Below are positions 46,412 to 57,242 of a stretch of 64,000 bases of DNA, piece by piece (the first letter of the stretch is position 1; each line of letters begins with the position of its first letter). The stretch is from Hydractinia symbiolongicarpus (lineage: Eukaryota; Cnidaria; Hydrozoa; Anthoathecata; Hydractiniidae): positions 21,017,650 through 21,081,649 of the forward strand of contig NC_079887.1 of NCBI RefSeq assembly GCF_029227915.1, given 5' to 3'. Below the pieces are notes generated by a model. That model was not told the origin of the DNA, did not search any database, and saw only the letters and a list, made by a program, of their open reading frames with translations. The position numbers and the translations under genes are program-made.

Positions 46412-46913
46412 GATTCTTATTTGAAGAGCACAAAAACATAACATTTTAGATGACGTCATAATTATTATAATTTTAAAAATTAAGGTATGTTGCTTGGTAA
46501 TGTGCAACTAATGGTAATTGTTATGAACACAATTACGCTCGTAGACGCATTTGGTAAGTTTACGCAATTAACAATAAAAGGGATTTTGAAAGGAATAGAT
46601 AGAATACATAATTGTTAATCGCATATATACCGAGACGAAATAAGCATCCGAGTAAAGAAATTATTAATAGTTCGGCAGCATAACAATAAGACGTCAAAAT
46701 AAGTCGCTCTTTTAACAAGAAACTTGTCAAATGTGATGTGATCAAACAAGTCGTTGTTGCGTGTAAAACATTTATTTAAATTTTTTTTTGTGATGTCTTA
46801 GAATTTACAAACTGTATTCATTTTCCTATATCAATAAGGTGTGACACAAAGAAAACAAAAATGATTTTTATAACTTTTTTTTATTTGTTTAGGTGACTCA
46901 ATTGCAACCAGCC

Positions 46914-47843
46914 ATGCTGCAAAAAAAAATTTTTTTTGCAATATTTTTATTCACCGTAACCTTGATTATATTCACATCCAATTTTTACAAAAATCAAACA
47001 GGGATATCTCTGTTGAATCGCACAATGGATCACACGCAATTATTTTCACTTATTGTTGGTAAAAAAATAGAAATAAGAGTCAATATAAGCTTGGTTCTTT
47101 CCTATTCCATATTTGGTAAAGATTCGGCAAGAAAATGGGGATATCTCATTGGAATGGTTGCTAAAGAAGCAAAGAAAAGTAATTTATACCATGACTGGAC
47201 AGTTCGAATTTACCACGATAAATCTCTTAGCAAAGAATATATCAAAAATCATACTTCTAAATTTGACAATCTAAAATTTTATGATGTTTCAAGAACATCA
47301 TTGTACGGAGACATAACGTCAATCAATGGTAGAGTATGGAGATTCTTACCATTGGCGGATGATACTGTAGATATTGTGTGCATAAGAGATCTAGACTCAC
47401 CGATCATAAAAAGAGAAGAAGATGCAGTAAACGAATGGTTGAAAAGTGGTCACATCATGCATGTCATGCGAGATCATTATTGGCATACAACTGAAATTTT
47501 AGCGGGTTTATGGGGTTTTCGAAGTGCTATGGACAGAACATTGGCACACAAAATCGTCAATCTGGTTTTGCTTAATGCTGAGAGAAGAACTGAAAATCAT
47601 GAAGCTACAAAATTGAACGACCAAATAGTATTAGCTGGACATATTTGGCCACTAGTGAAACCGTATACCTTACAACACGATTCGTACCTTTGTACGAGAT
47701 ATATTGATACTGTACCGTTTCCAACAAAAAGATATGATGATTTTTTGTTTGTTGGATGTATTCGACCTTGTAACGTAACTGAAAGAGTCCCATGTGATGT
47801 AAAATGTCGACCTACAGATCATAAAGATTGGACATATTGTTGA
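46914..47843 (+). CDS. Type II membrane glycosyltransferase-like protein, paralogue 2b
   Basis: The encoded protein is identical to paralogue 2a at every residue. The ATG at 46914 lies 21 nt after the acceptor AG (46891-46892). Domain layout and motifs are as in 2a (RDLDS at 158-162). The upstream 190 bp equal those of 2a. The promoter, if it lies further upstream, would differ: here the preceding DNA is the tail of unit 1, so expression could differ between the copies or depend on a shared transcript. Confidence 0.8.
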   Translation: MLQKKIFFAIFLFTVTLIIFTSNFYKNQTGISLLNRTMDHTQLFSLIVGKKIEIRVNISLVLSYSIFGKDSARKWGYLIGMVAKEAKKSNLYHDWTVRIYHDKSLSKEYIKNHTSKFDNLKFYDVSRTSLYGDITSINGRVWRFLPLADDTVDIVCIRDLDSPIIKREEDAVNEWLKSGHIMHVMRDHYWHTTEILAGLWGFRSAMDRTLAHKIVNLVLLNAERRTENHEATKLNDQIVLAGHIWPLVKPYTLQHDSYLCTRYIDTVPFPTKRYDDFLFVGCIRPCNVTERVPCDVKCRPTDHKDWTYC

Positions 47844-48497
47844 GTATTCAAATTTTCTAAAGGTTGTTTGTTTTTAACAGTTAAACATCTTTTGTTTGTC
47901 TCGAAATTAAGAAATTTGTATGGAACGTGGAAGGAAAAACCTGAGTTTTTAGTCTTTTTTGTCTTCAATTATTAACTGATATATTTCTGTAGCTGTTAAT
48001 ATAAAATGTCGACCAAAAAACATTACAGATTGGACATTTTCCTAAGCACATCAATTTTCAAGGGGCTTTCTGTTATTAAAAGTGTTAAACATACCGACAG
48101 TACTTCTCACTTAAGACGTTTGTATGGAGTATAACAAGGAAACCTTGACATTTCTTTTGTAAATATTAACAATTTTGTAATGTTTAAACCGTAGTTTAAC
48201 ACCAAGGTTTAAACCAACATTGCTAAGTCGTTCTGAATGCATCGGTAATTACTTCAAATGACCATCAGCAAGGTTCTTATTCTTATTCATCATCAAATTA
48301 CCTAATTTCGTAAATATTTTGTTCGTGAAGTGCCTCAATTCCGAGCTGAAGGTTACGGTCAAACCCTTTATATAGCTTCCTAAAAATAGCCTTGTTTTTG
48401 TTTTCAAAATTTCTTCAAATCTAAATAAATCCAACCAGAATATTATATTGCTCTAAAAACTTCATTTACATCAAAATCAATTAATATTCTATCTGAA

Positions 48498-48657
48498 CTA
48501 GTCGTTGCCCGTGGAAAAATCCACCGGTTCACCAGTTTATATTTACCCGCCGCAACAAAGTGGATAAAAATATCTCGCATTTGATATTCGTGTTTCCGTA
48601 ACATCATTTTCTAACTCAGCGGGGGGGGGGGGGACAGACGACGGCTATTATTATAGA
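48498..48657 (-). mobile_element. Helitron-like element in duplication unit 2, 160 bp
   Basis: Same as 46253-46411 with one more G in the poly-G run. Not an independent insertion. Confidence 0.7.
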
Positions 48658-48969
48658 GATTCTTATTTGAAGAGCACAAAAACATAACATTTTAGATGAC
48701 GTCATAATTATTATAATTTTAAAAATTAAGGTATGTTGCTTGGTAATGTGCAACTAATGGTAATTGTTATGAACACAATTACGCTCGTAGACGCATTTGG
48801 TAAGTTTACGCAATTAACAATAAAAGGGATTTTGAAAGGAATAGATAGAATACATAATTGTTAATCGCATATATACCGAGACGAAATAAGCATCCGAGTA
48901 AAGAAATTATTAATAGTTCGGCAGCATAACAATAAGACGTCAAAATAAGTCGCTCTTTTAACAAGAAAC

Positions 48970-49763
48970 TTGAATCATTGATATAAACCCCGAGACAAGA
49001 TATCAACATTGCTGCAAAAACAATTTTGTTTTAAGGGGTTAAACTTATTGTCTTGCCGAGGGTATGTAGTATCTTTTCTAACATCGGGACATAAGTACTA
49101 AGATAAAAGAAGAGACAACAGGCACTGGAAACGAGGTTGACGACCAGCTGTTAGGATGTAATCTCCGAGGATATTAAAACTTTACGATACTTAGGTAACA
49201 TATTTTCCTCGTTTAGTCGCACGTATAAGAAGCAAAAAAAAGAGAGAAAATTTTATCAAATGAACAGAATAAGTTAATGCAGCGAATAAGTTTTCTGACA
49301 AGCTATTTGTCCTTCGCGGTTGATTCCTCTAAGTATAAACACGGATAATGATCAAGTAAAGAAAGTTGGCCTTTTAAATCATGTAAAAGTTGTATGCAAT
49401 CAAGTTTATTGTTTCAGCACCACTGCTACGGTGGTAGCATATCAGAAACTTTCCGTGAGTCATTCATGATCATCTTCATAGTAAACAATTTAACATTAAT
49501 GCAATTAATGTTAAGAAGCCTTTTTGTCTCATTTAATACCAGGACAGCGAGACCAAATAGCCCTGGCACTGAGCAGTTTTAAACACCACAGAATATGCGA
49601 GACACACTACTAAAAAGGTCGTCGAGTTAGCTAAAGTGCCAAACTGCAGCAGATCGCAAATTTAAGCAAGTTAAAGCCGCTTGATTATGTTATAAGAGTT
49701 GAAATGTTAGTTATTCCCACTGGCTATGAAAATTATTTTACTGTTTTTATACTTATATATACT
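48970..49763. other. No gene seen
   Basis: AT-rich flank of the duplication. Short ORFs are without motifs. Confidence 0.4.
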
Positions 49764-50443
49764 TTATTCGGAGACACTTTCGCGAGAGAAACTTTCGTGA
49801 GTCCAAAAACTCGAATCTACAAATTTAAAAATTTCCGCGAGATAAACTTTCGCGAAATCTGAAATTGGAAAGTTTTCGCGAGATAAACTTTCGCGATTCG
49901 TGATTTTTTATGTTCTTATAAAAAAAGTGGCCTATATTTCTTATGACAGAAAAGTGTTTTTTAACGATGTAATTTTCTTTCTAATGGTATTTAAAAACTT
50001 CTATTTACAAACTGGCTTCAGCGTCAAAATCACAAAACAGATCAAACACATTTCTAGGCTCGTCTTCTTTCGGCTTCCACGCATCGTCGTCATCGCCTTT
50101 TTGCCAGTAACTCGGTTATAAGCCATATATATACATTTGAAATGTAATCGCTTTTGTTTATTTCTAAGTTTATTCCAATCTCGTTCCCAGCGCCAGTCGT
50201 CTCTTTTTTTTTATCGGGAGGGCGAGCCAAGTGAGGGCGAGTCAAGAAATAACTTTCAAAACCAGCAAACTTTTTTTAAATTTTAGTGGATAAACTTTCG
50301 CGGATCGACAATTTAGAAAGTTTGTACTGAATAAACTTTCGCGAATGGCTATTTTTAAAAGTTTCGCGAGACAAAGTTTCGCGAGAAAAGCCAAAAAACG
50401 CGAAATTCGCGAAAGTTTCTCTCGCGAAAGTTTCTCCGAATAA
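49764..50443. mobile_element. TCGCGA-rich MITE, 680 bp
   Basis: Ends are TTATTCGGAGACACTTTCGC at left and, inverted, TTATTCGGAGAAACTTTCGC at right. Each end repeats ACTTTCGCGA several times (about 10 TCGCGA-type words in the two ends), so the terminal regions are arrays of subterminal sites. The central 300 bp is unrelated and noncoding. A target duplication is not clear. Confidence 0.75.
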
Positions 50444-50817
50444 GGTAGATAGACAATGTTGCTGTGTCACACGAAGCTATCTTAAATAAAAACATGGCGA
50501 AAGATGGACATGATTACCCTTCATTGTAGAGGTTTTTGCCTTTTTGATATGCGGAAAGACAACAAAAAAAACACCCTAGTATCATTGAACAATATACGGC
50601 CAGCTTATGTGAACGCGTCATTTCAATTATGCAATCAACGAATTCTCTAACAACAGAAAGTATTGTCACAACTAAAATATACAAGAAAAAGTTATCTTGA
50701 AAGAATCGCCTTGTTTTTTAATTTTTACTCGCCGATCGACTGAGAAACCCTACATTTGGCACCTGAAGGAAAAACTAGCAAACTTGGGAAAATCACAATT
50801 CGGGAAAAATAAAATTA
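50444..50817. other. No gene seen
   Basis: Spacer between the MITE and the BEL/Pao element; nothing recognised. Confidence 0.4.
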
Positions 50818-50822
50818 GTGCT

Positions 50823-51133
50823 TGTTTCGAACTTCGTTCGCGGAACGCTTTCGGCAACCGGCAGTGCACAAGATAAACAAACGATATCGTAGAGTACAGA
50901 CGCTAAGAAGGCAACTGAGAAAGCAGAATGCAATACGACAAATACGTGGTCGAAAAGTGAGAAAATGACAGTCTTTTTTTTTTAACGATTTTTCTTGTAT
51001 TTTTGATTATGTTCAGAACTAAAGTTTTATTTTGTTCATTGTATAGGTAATCGAACTTGCCAAGCCAAGAGAATCTCATGTTTGATTATACATTTCCACA
51101 AATTTGTTTTCTATCTGTATGATCCACAAAACA
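50823..51133 (+). repeat. 5' LTR of BEL/Pao element
   Basis: 311 bp, starts TG and ends CA, almost identical to 56928-57237. It would contain the promoter. A TATA box is not obvious. Confidence 0.9.
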
Positions 51134-51395
51134 TTCGATTACTGACTACACTTGATGTATCGCAAAGGCGATTATAAGATCAACTGAATATCCGAATTTA
51201 TTGAATTTATATATGTACTTAATTCACTGTTAATGTTACGCAAGAACACTGTCCAAATCGCCATCTTAAAAAAAATCACGAGGAAGCCATAATTTTGAAG
51301 CGACTTCGTAGCTTCAATTAGCACTGTAGACCAATAAACGCTACTTTGGGGCTATTTCGGACCGGCCAGCTATAAACTGCGGACCCGCCCCAAAA

Positions 51396-52793
51396 ATGAG
51401 CACCACAGAAAACAATGTACCCGATCAGTTGAATGCGAAAAGGGAACGCATACAAGCTAAAAGAACTTACACAAGACAATCTCTTGAAAATAATGCTATT
51501 CTCGCCACTATTAAAAATAGATTTTCAGATCTCAGACAAACTTGGATAGTGGTGCAGGAGAAGCACGATCAATTTGTTTCGATCTTGGCATCGGAACAGC
51601 AAGAAACGGAAGATAATTGGATAGAGGAACTAAATAACGTCTATTGGGAATTGGAAGAAAAAACTAATTGGTTTATTTAGAAATCAGAGGCTGAGGAACA
51701 CGCAAAAAGGAGCTAGAACGTGACAAAGAAAGGGAGCTAACGCTGAAATTACGAAGGGAGTTTGAATTGACCAGACTGTCAGAATGCATGGAATCTATGG
51801 CAAAACTTTTGGTGTCAAGAAGGAGCGACCACACTGAGGATGAATTTGTGATAATGAAGGAGGTAGAGAATACGGTAAATCAAAGGATGAAAGTTTGTGA
51901 AGAAGTGCAACAAGAATACATGTCGACATTAAAAGATGAGGAAGCAACCCGAGAAGAGAGTGAGCGCTTCCTTGATGCATGGAGACGCTGTAATGAACTT
52001 CGATCAGAGGCCCGTGTTTTCCTTGGGGGCATAGGCAACAAACACATGCTTCTTCGTCAGGATTGCGTTTGGAGAGACTAAAATTTCAATCATTCAGCGG
52101 GAACTTAAGAAAGTATCCTAAATTCAAAAGCGATTTTGTCAAATATATACTCCCCGCATACAAGACCGATCAAGCCGCGTTTGTTCTAAAATCTTACTTA
52201 AATGATAACGTTAAAGAACAGGTCGAGTCGTTAGATGACATCAATGAAATTTGGGCGCGATTAGACAAGAAATATGGCGATGAAGGTAAGCATGTCGACG
52301 CAATAATGGCAGACATTAAAGAAATGTCAAAGTGTGAGGATTCCGATGTGGAGAGCACTTTAAACCTGATTAACACCGTTGAGAGAGCACACAGAGAACT
52401 TGCACGACTGGGAAGGGAACAAGAGATAAACAACGCTACTATTGTTTCGGTTATTGAGGAAAGACTATCGGATGAAGTCCAGAAGGAGTGGATAAAGACA
52501 GCGACTGGAGAACAGAGGGTAGAGATATCGCGAAACAAATTCCCAGCACTATTGAAATTACTCTTAACGTATCGCGAGAGAATTGAATACAAGTGCTCCA
52601 ATATCAGATCATGTGATGAATTTCGGGTAAATGTTAATCTAAGCGACTCTCGAGATCCCCGAAATAGCCTTGAGAATACATCGAAGCAGCGCTGCTGGTT
52701 GCACCAAGTTAACGGGGACCATCCTATCTGGCGATGCAGACTCTTTCAAAGCAAATCTCCGGAAGAAAGAGTTGATCTAACCAAAAAAGTATA
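51396..52793 (+). pseudogene. BEL/Pao gag region, interrupted
   Basis: The ATG at 51396 starts a coiled-coil-rich N-terminus of 94 codons ending in a TAG (51678-51680). Helical coding continues at about 51710-52081 in another frame, then again from about 52063 with LERLKFQSFSGNLRKYPKF, the DUF1759 signature of BEL/Pao gag, followed by IWARLDKKYGDEGKH. CWLHQVNGDHPIWRC precedes the zinc knuckle CFACLEVGHVANNC (CCHC), which lies past a one-base shift in an A-run at about 52782. Gag packages the RNA in cytoplasmic particles. Three breaks in an otherwise young element could be real or homopolymer errors. Confidence 0.8.
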
Positions 52794-52795
52794 AC

Positions 52796-55700
52796 GCTTG
52801 TTTTGCATGTCTTGAAGTAGGACATGTGGCTAACAATTGCAAGAGAGGATTCAAATGTCGCGAAGAGGAGTGTGGATTGCCCCATCACCAACTTCTACAT
52901 GAAGCGCACGCTTCTGGAGCTGTATTTCATGGTCGCTCATTTGCTCAAAAAAGAGAGGTCATTCTTCAAGTCCAGGAAGTAAGATGTTACAGTAGAGGCA
53001 GTAACAAAAATAAAATAAATGTCCTGTGGGATGGAGGAAGCACTATTTCACTAATTACTTTCGACGCAGCCAGAAGACTAAATTTGAGCGGAAGGAGTAC
53101 AAGACTGGAGATAACAAAAGTCGGTGGAGAAGTTTCTCTTATCGAATCTATGAAATACAATGTTACGCTCATTGATGAGAACAATCGGCATGTGCGAATT
53201 AATGTCTTAGGGATTGACGTTATTTCTAATGACATTGCTGGAGTGCACACGAATGACAATCCTGAACTGACAGCAGACAATCCACCTACCAGTATTAACA
53301 GACCGCAAGTTGGAGGTCGTATAGATTGTCTCATTGGATACGACTACGCAGCTTTCCATCCAGTGCCGATAAAAGTTGCAGGACATTTACTTGTACTTCA
53401 TGGTCGCCTAGTAGGTGGTTGCCAGCCAGTGAGAAAAGGTGTATTTACTAAAAGAGTGGAAAATGCACAGGTCTGCCACGTTCAAGGGCATCTAAACGAA
53501 TTCTTTTCTATTGAAAGCTTAGGAATTCAGTGTACACCTAGATGTGGTTCTTGCAAATGTGGAAACTGTCATCCAGGGGGAAAAGATATGAAACTGAAGG
53601 AAGAGAGAGAATACAGGCTAATTGAAGATAACTTAAAAAATGATGAAACCGAGAAAAGGTGGGAGGCGGCTTATCCATGGATAAAGGACCCCCATGAACT
53701 TCCAAACAATAGATCGGTTGTGCTAGCAAGATTACAGTCAACCGAAAAACGCTTACTAAAGAACTTAGAACATGCTGATACTTACAATCGACAAATTCAA
53801 GACATGATTAAAAGGGGAGCTTCCAGAATAGTCAGTACGGAAGAATTGAATCAGTATCGCGGACCAATTCATTACATTTCCCACCATGCCGTCCTTAAGC
53901 CGGATTCTAAAAGTACACCGTGTAGAATTGTATTTAACAGCAGTGCCAACTTCCACGGCCATGTCCTCAACGAATATTATGCTAAAGGCCCAGATATGTT
54001 GAACACGTTGCTGGGGGTCTTGCTGAGATTCAGAGAAAATCGTGTAGCCCTTCTTGGCGATATATCAAAAATGTTTTACGCTATAAAAATACCAATTCGT
54101 GATCAGATGACACACTTGTTCTTATGGCGAGATCTTCAGACAGATAAAGAACCAAACACATATGCGATGACAGCTGTAAATTTTGGAGACAAACCTTCCG
54201 CGACTATGGCTATGGTCGCCCTACGAAAGACGGCAGAAAAGCAAAGGCAGAACTACCCCATATCGTGTAAAGCAATTATAGACAACAGTTACATGGACGA
54301 CATCACAGACAACGCTGATAACGCAGAGGAAGTAATTCAGCGAACTCGGGAGATCGATATCATTCTTGCAACGGGTGGTTTTAAGATTAAGGAATGGACG
54401 ATATCTGGGTTAGAGAAACCAGGTAGTGATGGAACTCATCCAATTGGTGAATTAGATAATGAGGATACGGAGAAAGTGCTTGGAATGAAATGGCAATTTA
54501 AAGTTGACCACTTACTTTTTGATATCAACAAGCAAAGTCAACGCCTCTACCGATTCCAACAGACTTCAGAGCCATCAAGATTCACAAGAAGAGAGATATT
54601 ATCAGTTGTCAACGGTATATACGATCCCTTAGGACTTCTTTCACCCTACACCGTACAAGCCAAAATCATGATGAGAAAACTATGGACAAAGGATCGACAA
54701 ATATCGTGGGATGACCCACTGCCGGAAAATCTAGCGGATGAATGGCGTGAATTCTTTCAAGTGCTACCTGAATTACAAAGGATTTCTTACCCGCGAGCCA
54801 TCAAACCGGAGAAAGCTGTTGGAGAACCTACATTGGTCATATTTTCTGATGCATCTGGAACAGCATATGGTGCCGTGGCTTACGCCAGATGGGAACTGAT
54901 TGACGGGTCATTTGGAAGTAGAATCATTGTGGCTAAGAATCGAGTCGCACCCATAAGGATAATTGACATTGTGCGCTTGGAGTTAATTGCTGCTGTTTTA
55001 AGTAAGCGCATCAGATGCTTTATCGAAAAGGAGACTAAATTGAAGTTCTCAAAAGTGTATCACATAGTTGATAGTGAAATAGTCAAAGCGATGATCTCGA
55101 AGGAAAGTTATGGTTTCAACACATTTGCTGCAAACAGAATTGGCGAAATACAACACTCTACCAGTCCATCAGAATGGTTTTGGGTGAAGGGTTCTCTAAA
55201 CATAGCTGATTGGATCACCAGGGGAAAACATCCAAAAGATCTCGACAGGAAAAGCATTTGGCAGACTAGACCACGATTTTTGTCTCGATGCGTTGATAAC
55301 TGGCCCGTTCAAAGTACAACCACCATAAAAGAATTACCAGAATGCCCAAAGATTTCTTTTGTCGCTGTGTCTGATGGTCAGTTTGTGGAAACATTAGCTG
55401 AGAGGATCGATATTGAGCGCTTCAGCAAACTCGAGCTACTTAGAAATACGACAGCAAGAATCCTAAGATTATACAAAAGATTCCTGTCGACCAACCAAGG
55501 TAGAGAAATAGGCAAAGGCGAGCTGACAATAAAGGACCGGCAATATGCAGACAATTTTTGGATCAAGGAAGCTCAGAGAACTATCGAGGACGAAGTTAAG
55601 AAGGGAAAGTATATTAAGCTGTGTCCGAAGTATGAAGATGAAATTCTGGTGGTGGGTGGTCGGACAGAGCGATGGATGGAGGCGACGTGGAACAAGCAAA

Positions 55701-56909
55701 AGTTCATCCTTTTACCAGGAAATCACAGGCTATCCTATCTTATTGCCTCAACAGAGCATAGGTTGAGTGGACACTTGGGGATATCAGCGACGATATCAAG
55801 AATTAGGTCGCACTACTGGATCATTGGAGTAAGAGCCTTAGTGAAAGGAATGCTGTCGCGATGTGTTATCTGTATAAGGAAACGCAAGGAAAAGAGTCTT
55901 CAAGTCATGAGTAGCCTCCCTGTTGAGAGACTTCGCCCGTCTCCACCGTTTAGTTCAACCAGTTTGGATTTCTTTGGACCATACCTCATTCGTGGCGAAG
56001 TTCAAAAACGAGTCAGAGGAAAGTGTTATGGTGTAATTATGACATGTATGGTGTCAAGAGCAGTTTACATCGATTTAAGCCACGACTACTCGACAGATGC
56101 TTTTCTTCAAGTGCTACGACGATTTTCTAGTTTACGGGGTTGGCCGCACAGGATTTACAGCGATCCAGGTTCACAGCTTGTGGGGGCATCTAACGAACTA
56201 AAGACTGCAATTCAAGGTATGAGCCAGTCGTCGATTCAGCGATATGGTCTAAAATACAACACGACGTGGAGGTTTTCTCCAGCCGATGGCCCATGGTTCA
56301 ATGGTGTGACAGAAGCTTTAGTGAAATCAGTGAAACGAGTACTAAATGCAACAATCGGAGAGCAAATTATGACGTTTAGCGAGCTACAAACCGTCATGTT
56401 CGAAGTGGCCCAAATTCTTAATCAACAGCCAATCGGTTCGCACCCAACGACACCGGACGATGGCTCTTATCTATGCCCCAACGATCTTATTATAGGGCGG
56501 GCTTCTAACAAATCGCCGCAAGGGCCATTTAAAGAAAGAATTAGCAACAAACATAGGCTCGACTTTATTGAAGCTGTAGTTAACTCATTTTGGAAGAAGT
56601 GGTCCCGTGATGTCTTCCCAACATGGTCATGCAACCCAAATGGCATGTTGCGAGGCGTAACGTGCAAAAGATGACGTTGTACTTATCCAGGACAGTACCG
56701 CTATCCGAGGAGAATGGAAAATGGGAGTGGTCACAGAGACACATCCTGGAGACGACGGAAAGGTGAGACGTGTAACTGTATCTTACAAAAACATTCGCGA
56801 CGAGAACGACGCTAACAGCTACGGAGGTATTCGATATACGAGAATAGAACGACCAGTTCAAAGACTAATAGTGCTTATTCCGGCCGAAGAGAGACAAACT
56901 ATAGGCTGA
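52796..56909 (+). pseudogene. BEL/Pao pol polyprotein, nearly intact
   Basis: The long frame (1282 codons from 52826) runs to 56674. Aspartic protease: LWDGGSTISLI at about residue 67, with DGG in place of D(S/T)G. Reverse transcriptase: GDISKMFYAIKI (Asp near 412) and NSYMDD (about 487-492). RNase H: IFSDASGTAYG, then HIVDSE. Integrase: a zinc-binding region (HRLSGHLG, CVICIRKRK), then the DDE triad in SLDFFGPY, IYSDPGSQ and GVTEALVKSVK at about 1048, 1111 and 1162. The DUF5641 tail (GEWKMGVV, YTRIERPVQRL) is displaced by two shifts near 56620 and 56663. It may have been active recently. Confidence 0.9.
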
Positions 56910-56927
56910 GTATTTTGCGGTGGGGAG

Positions 56928-57237
56928 TGTTTCGAACTTCGTTCGCGGAACGCTTTCGGCAACCGGCAGTGCACAAGATAAACAAACGATATCGTAGAGT
57001 ACAGACGCTAAGAAGGCAGCTGAGAAAGCAGAATGCAATACGACAAATACGTGGTCGAAAAGTGAGAAAATGACAGTCTTTTTTTTTAACGATTTTTCTT
57101 GTATTTTTGATTATGTTTAGAACTAAAGTTTTATTTTGTTCATTGTATAGGTAATCGAACTTGCCAAGCCAAGAGAATCTCATGTTTGATTATACATTTC
57201 CACAAATTTGTTTTCTATCTGTATGATCCACAAAACA
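56928..57237 (+). repeat. 3' LTR of BEL/Pao element
   Basis: 310 bp; the partner of 50823-51133. It begins 19 nt after the TGA that ends pol (56907-56909); a purine-rich GGTGGGGAG immediately before it fits a polypurine tract. Confidence 0.9.
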
Positions 57238-57242
57238 GTGCT

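Larger units (their letters stand above)
44479..46723 (+). repeat. Tandem segmental duplication, unit 1 (2245 bp)
   Basis: Unit 1 starts TTGTCAAATGTGATGTGATC and is followed directly by unit 2, which starts with the same text at 46724. The junction shows TTG microhomology. The unit carries a complete glycosyltransferase-like gene, its acceptor, its 3' flank and a Helitron. I see no difference from unit 2 except the poly-G length (12 versus 13). Confidence 0.95.
46724..48969 (+). repeat. Tandem segmental duplication, unit 2 (2246 bp)
   Basis: Follows unit 1 without spacer and ends at AACAAGAAAC, then TTGAATCATTG. The unit boundary shares TTG. It carries a full second gene copy, so the duplication added a gene with its own upstream acceptor and about 1.1 kb of 3' flank. 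Confidence 0.95.
50823..57237 (+). mobile_element. Full-length BEL/Pao LTR retrotransposon with GTGCT target duplication
   Basis: The 5' LTR is 50823-51133 and the 3' LTR 56928-57237, both TGTTTCGAAC...AAAACA. They differ at about three positions by eye (CAACTGAG versus CAGCTGAG, GTTCAG versus GTTTAG, one T in a T-run), near 99% identity. GTGCT at 50818-50822 is repeated at 57238-57242. Gag and pol lie between in the BEL/Pao order protease, reverse transcriptase, RNase H, integrase. I could not identify a primer-binding site directly after the 5' LTR. The element is young, but its frames contain several single-base breaks. Confidence 0.95.

Noticed and set aside
52987-53334. Minus-strand ORFs of 60-135 codons across the BEL/Pao element
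   Set aside because: All overlap the strong plus-strand gag and pol reading and show no motif of their own.
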